Assembly (NCBI GenBank): GCA_031279825.1
Contig: JAITHT010000030.1
Location: 1 to 34,428, forward strand
Reading direction: 5' to 3'
From: Desulfovibrio sp.
GTDB lineage: Bacteria > Desulfobacterota > Desulfovibrionia > Desulfovibrionales > Desulfovibrionaceae
Length of the DNA stretch: 34,428 nucleotides
In this document: piece by piece, positions 32,741 through 34,428 of the stretch
Numbering within the stretch: the stretch's first letter is position 1
Layout of the letters: the number at the start of each line of letters is the position of its first letter
Translations under genes and position numbers: made by a program
Notes under the pieces: model-generated
Told to the model about the DNA's origin: nothing
What the model saw: the letters and a program-made list of their open reading frames with translations, nothing else
Database searches by the model: none

Positions 32741-33334
32741 GTGTCTTCCGAATTTAGCCCCCACATGACGCCGGATGAAATCTCCCTGTTATCCTATACC
32801 CTTCATGAACATTGCCGCGTCCTTGAGTTCGGCTGCGGCGGCAGTACGCAGCTATTTTTTGAAAAGGGCGCGAAAAAGCTGATAAGCATAGACTCGGATG
32901 CGCTATGGCTGGTGAATCTTTTGAAAAATCCCCTTGTCAACATTTCCCGCAAGTACGGCAAATGGACTCCCCTGCATGCGGATATAGGAGAAATCGGGCC
33001 TTGGGGATTCCCCGCAGCCGAAGAACCCCGGATACGCTGGTTGCGATATCATCAGGATTGTTGGGATTACTTCCCTGAGAGGACTTTTGAGTGTATTCTC
33101 GTGGATGGAAGATTCAGAGTCGCTTGCGTCTGTCAGTCTCTTTTACGGTGTGATACGGAAGCTACGCGTTTCGCGATTCATGATTTCTGGAACCGCCCTG
33201 AGTATCATGTCGTGCTGGATTTTCTCGATTCCGTCGATAGAAAAGATTCCCTGGGCATATTCAGGGCAAAATCGGACATTGACTGGCGTTCGTTAAGCCT
33301 TGTTTTACAACAACACCAGTTTGATGCGAGATAG
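32741..33334 (+). CDS. Class I SAM-methyltransferase-like protein
   Basis: A 197-aa protein with a Rossmann-type SAM motif (RVLEFGCGGSTQLFFEKGAKKLISIDSD, the glycine-rich loop followed by the acidic ribose-binding end of strand 2). ECILVDGRFRVACVCQSLL comes later and resembles the DGRxR motif of small methyltransferases often found near surface-polysaccharide genes. The substrate is unknown. I chose the GTG at 32741 because AAGGAG lies 8 nt upstream; a GTG at 32666 overlapping the previous stop is possible. GC is clearly lower and codon use more AT-rich than in neighbouring genes, which may indicate acquisition by transfer. Confidence 0.72.
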   Translation: MSSEFSPHMTPDEISLLSYTLHEHCRVLEFGCGGSTQLFFEKGAKKLISIDSDALWLVNLLKNPLVNISRKYGKWTPLHADIGEIGPWGFPAAEEPRIRWLRYHQDCWDYFPERTFECILVDGRFRVACVCQSLLRCDTEATRFAIHDFWNRPEYHVVLDFLDSVDRKDSLGIFRAKSDIDWRSLSLVLQQHQFDAR

Positions 33335-33357
33335 GCCCATGCCCCGTAAAACCGGTG

Positions 33358-33394
33358 CGCCGCCAAGGGCATGAATGCCCTTGCCCCTTGCGGC
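33358..33394. terminator. Nested hairpin between convergent genes
   Basis: GCCGC/GCGGC encloses AAGGGCAT/ATGCCCTT in the 61-bp gap between the methyltransferase-like gene and the minus-strand hypothetical. It is suitably placed to act in both directions, though no T-run follows. Confidence 0.4.
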
Positions 33395-33395
33395 G

Positions 33396-33878
33396 TTACA
33401 GGTAATCGCCGCGGTTGAATTTGAAGGTTTCCGCGCTGACGAGCACGTCGAGTTCGTTGAATATGGCGGCCAGTTTCGGTTGCGTGGCGCGTATGTCGGG
33501 AAAGCGCGAAGCGAAGCCCGATATGCTGCTGTTCATTCCTTCCAGCAGGCTGTACGCCCGGCGCAGATCCGCCTTGTCGTCGCGGGCCAGTTCGCCGGCA
33601 TAGCGCTCAAAGGTGCCGAGCATGTCCTCCATCCGGCCGGCGGCTTCTTTTTTCAGAGAGTCCGCGGAAGAGGCGGAATTGTCTTCAATGCCGGCAAAAC
33701 GCAAGCTTAGCAGGCCCGGCGTCGGCGTTGCGGCATATTCCGGCGCGGCGTCCCGGATCTGTTCGCTGTCAAGCTGACGGGTGAACAGAGCGCCGAACGC
33801 TTCGCCCTCATCGGGCTTCCTGGCGTGGCGGGTTTCGGCCTCCCGTAGCGCGCGCAGCTGTTCGTTGTGTATTTTCAT
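33396..33878 (-). CDS. Helical hypothetical protein, Desulfovibrio type
   Basis: A 160-aa protein, mostly alpha-helical and charged, without signal peptide or membrane segments. The N-terminus is MKIHNEQLRALREAETRHARK. A helical core (LKKEAAGRMEDMLGTFERYAGELARDD, then LRRAYSLLEGMNSSISGFASRFPDI) follows. The C-terminus ELDVLVSAETFKFNRGDYL recalls a conserved hypothetical of Desulfovibrio ending in a similar FNRGDY motif, from memory. No function is assigned. The ATG at 33878 fits that family start; an in-frame ATG at 33923 is less likely. The ribosome binding site is weak (a G-run). Confidence 0.7.
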   Translation of the reverse strand: MKIHNEQLRALREAETRHARKPDEGEAFGALFTRQLDSEQIRDAAPEYAATPTPGLLSLRFAGIEDNSASSADSLKKEAAGRMEDMLGTFERYAGELARDDKADLRRAYSLLEGMNSSISGFASRFPDIRATQPKLAAIFNELDVLVSAETFKFNRGDYL

Positions 33879-34018
33879 GGCGCCCCCCCGAAGGTTGCGG
33901 TGTTTTTTCCCTTGCGCATGCAATATACTTGCCAGAGAAGAGGCGATACGAGGCTCTTGTATTTTTAAGCTCTTTTACGCCATATGCCGCCGCCGGTCCA
34001 GGCATTTTTTGCCGGAGA

Positions 34019-34063
34019 GGCAAAGCTTGCCTTTCCGCGCACCGGCAAAGCTTGCCTTTCCGC
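34019..34063 (+). repeat. Duplicated 20-bp palindromic unit
   Basis: GGCAAAGCTTGCCTTTCCGC occurs perfectly at 34019-34038 and 34044-34063. Each unit contains a GGCAA/TTGCC inverted repeat around AGC. It lies between the helical hypothetical gene and the IS5-type relic. Confidence 0.85.
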
Positions 34064-34090
34064 ACGCCCGCCGGGACGGACGCATCTCAA

Positions 34091-34300
34091 AAGTCTGTAA
34101 CGGTTATCTCTCCCCGTAAGGGCCGCAAAGCGCCTCGGGATTACAACAAGTATCTCTATCGCCTTCGACACTTGGTAGAGAACGCGTTTCTGGAGTTAAA
34201 TCGTTGGCGAGGCATCTCCACAAGATATGCCAAGAACACGTCATCATTCTTGGCTGCTGTGCGTATCAGGCGCATCGCTATTTGGGCAAAAATTAATTGA
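34091..34300 (+). pseudogene. IS5-family transposase, C-terminal fragment
   Basis: The last 68 or so codons of an IS5-type DDE transposase: KAPRDYNKYLYRLRHLVENAF, then LNRWRGISTRYAKNTSSFLAAVRIRRIAIW. The RHLVENAF region carries the family's catalytic glutamate, and RGISTRYAK is the usual following motif. The frame stays open upstream to 33929, but that part is not transposase-like, so the N-terminal two-thirds are missing. Just after the TGA, GACGACACTATCTAG may be the right terminal repeat of the element. It cannot be active on its own. The last 128 bp of the window show nothing else. Confidence 0.85.
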
Positions 34301-34428
34301 CGACACTATCTAGTCGTCCCTTAAAAAACAGATTTACGTTGCTGAAAGAGCAAGGCCTTCTCCCCGGCGTGAGGTTGCCCGAAGTGAAATGAGGGCAAAA
34401 AATAGCGTGGCGATCAGCGCCCGCATCC

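Overview
The window is GC-rich and gene-dense. It reads as chromosome of a Gram-negative, diderm, sulfate-reducer-like deltaproteobacterium, most likely a Desulfovibrionaceae. This is inferred from the gene content and order: lipid A genes ending in lpxI, yicC-remA-gmk-pyrF-TPR synteny, the futalosine menaquinone gene mqnD, a PaaK-type ligase paired with an ACT protein, and a protein resembling the N-terminus of Desulfovibrio adhesins. No marker such as rRNA is present to confirm it. Nearly all genes are housekeeping; no complete defence, secretion or biosynthetic island was found.

Layout. (1) 1-200: a hairpin-rich interspersed repeat. (2) 227-8261, minus strand: a tightly packed run read as yicC, remA, gmk, pyrF, a TPR protein, an HDOD protein, recJ and an S1-domain protein, several joined by 4-bp stop/start overlaps. 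(3) 8449-10235, minus: aroK-aroC (shikimate to chorismate), closed by a terminator. (4) 10533-11897, plus: hom, divergent from aroK across a short AT-rich region with two overlapping promoter-like sites. (5) 12260-18088, minus: amiC, skp, lpxD, fabZ, lpxA, lpxI, an envelope-building block. (6) 18424-20475: two small unrecognised genes and a two-lobed GNAT-like protein. (7) 20641-23971, minus: mltG, then cysA and cysW, an orphan pair of sulfate-transporter genes. (8) 24262-27485, plus, somewhat lower GC: ridA, mqnD, paaK and an ACT-domain gene. (9) 27805-31558, minus: miaA, coaD, rsmD and a beta-CASP metallo-beta-lactamase RNase. (10) 31926-34300: a short adhesin-N-terminus-like protein, a methyltransferase-like protein, a helical Desulfovibrio-type hypothetical and the 3' end of an IS5-family transposase.

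The most interesting signal is a repeat family of about 160 bp. It has four copies (1-200, 7226-7362, 11979-12135, 23931-24096), each a string of hairpins ending in a conserved segment that looks like a Shine-Dalgarno site. One copy supplies the apparent ribosome binding site of remA. Another forms the only in-frame start region of cysW, in an operon that has lost cysT and the binding-protein gene. The stems are kept while their sequence changes between copies, which suggests that structure matters.

All calls come from reading the sequence and from family knowledge; no database search was possible.
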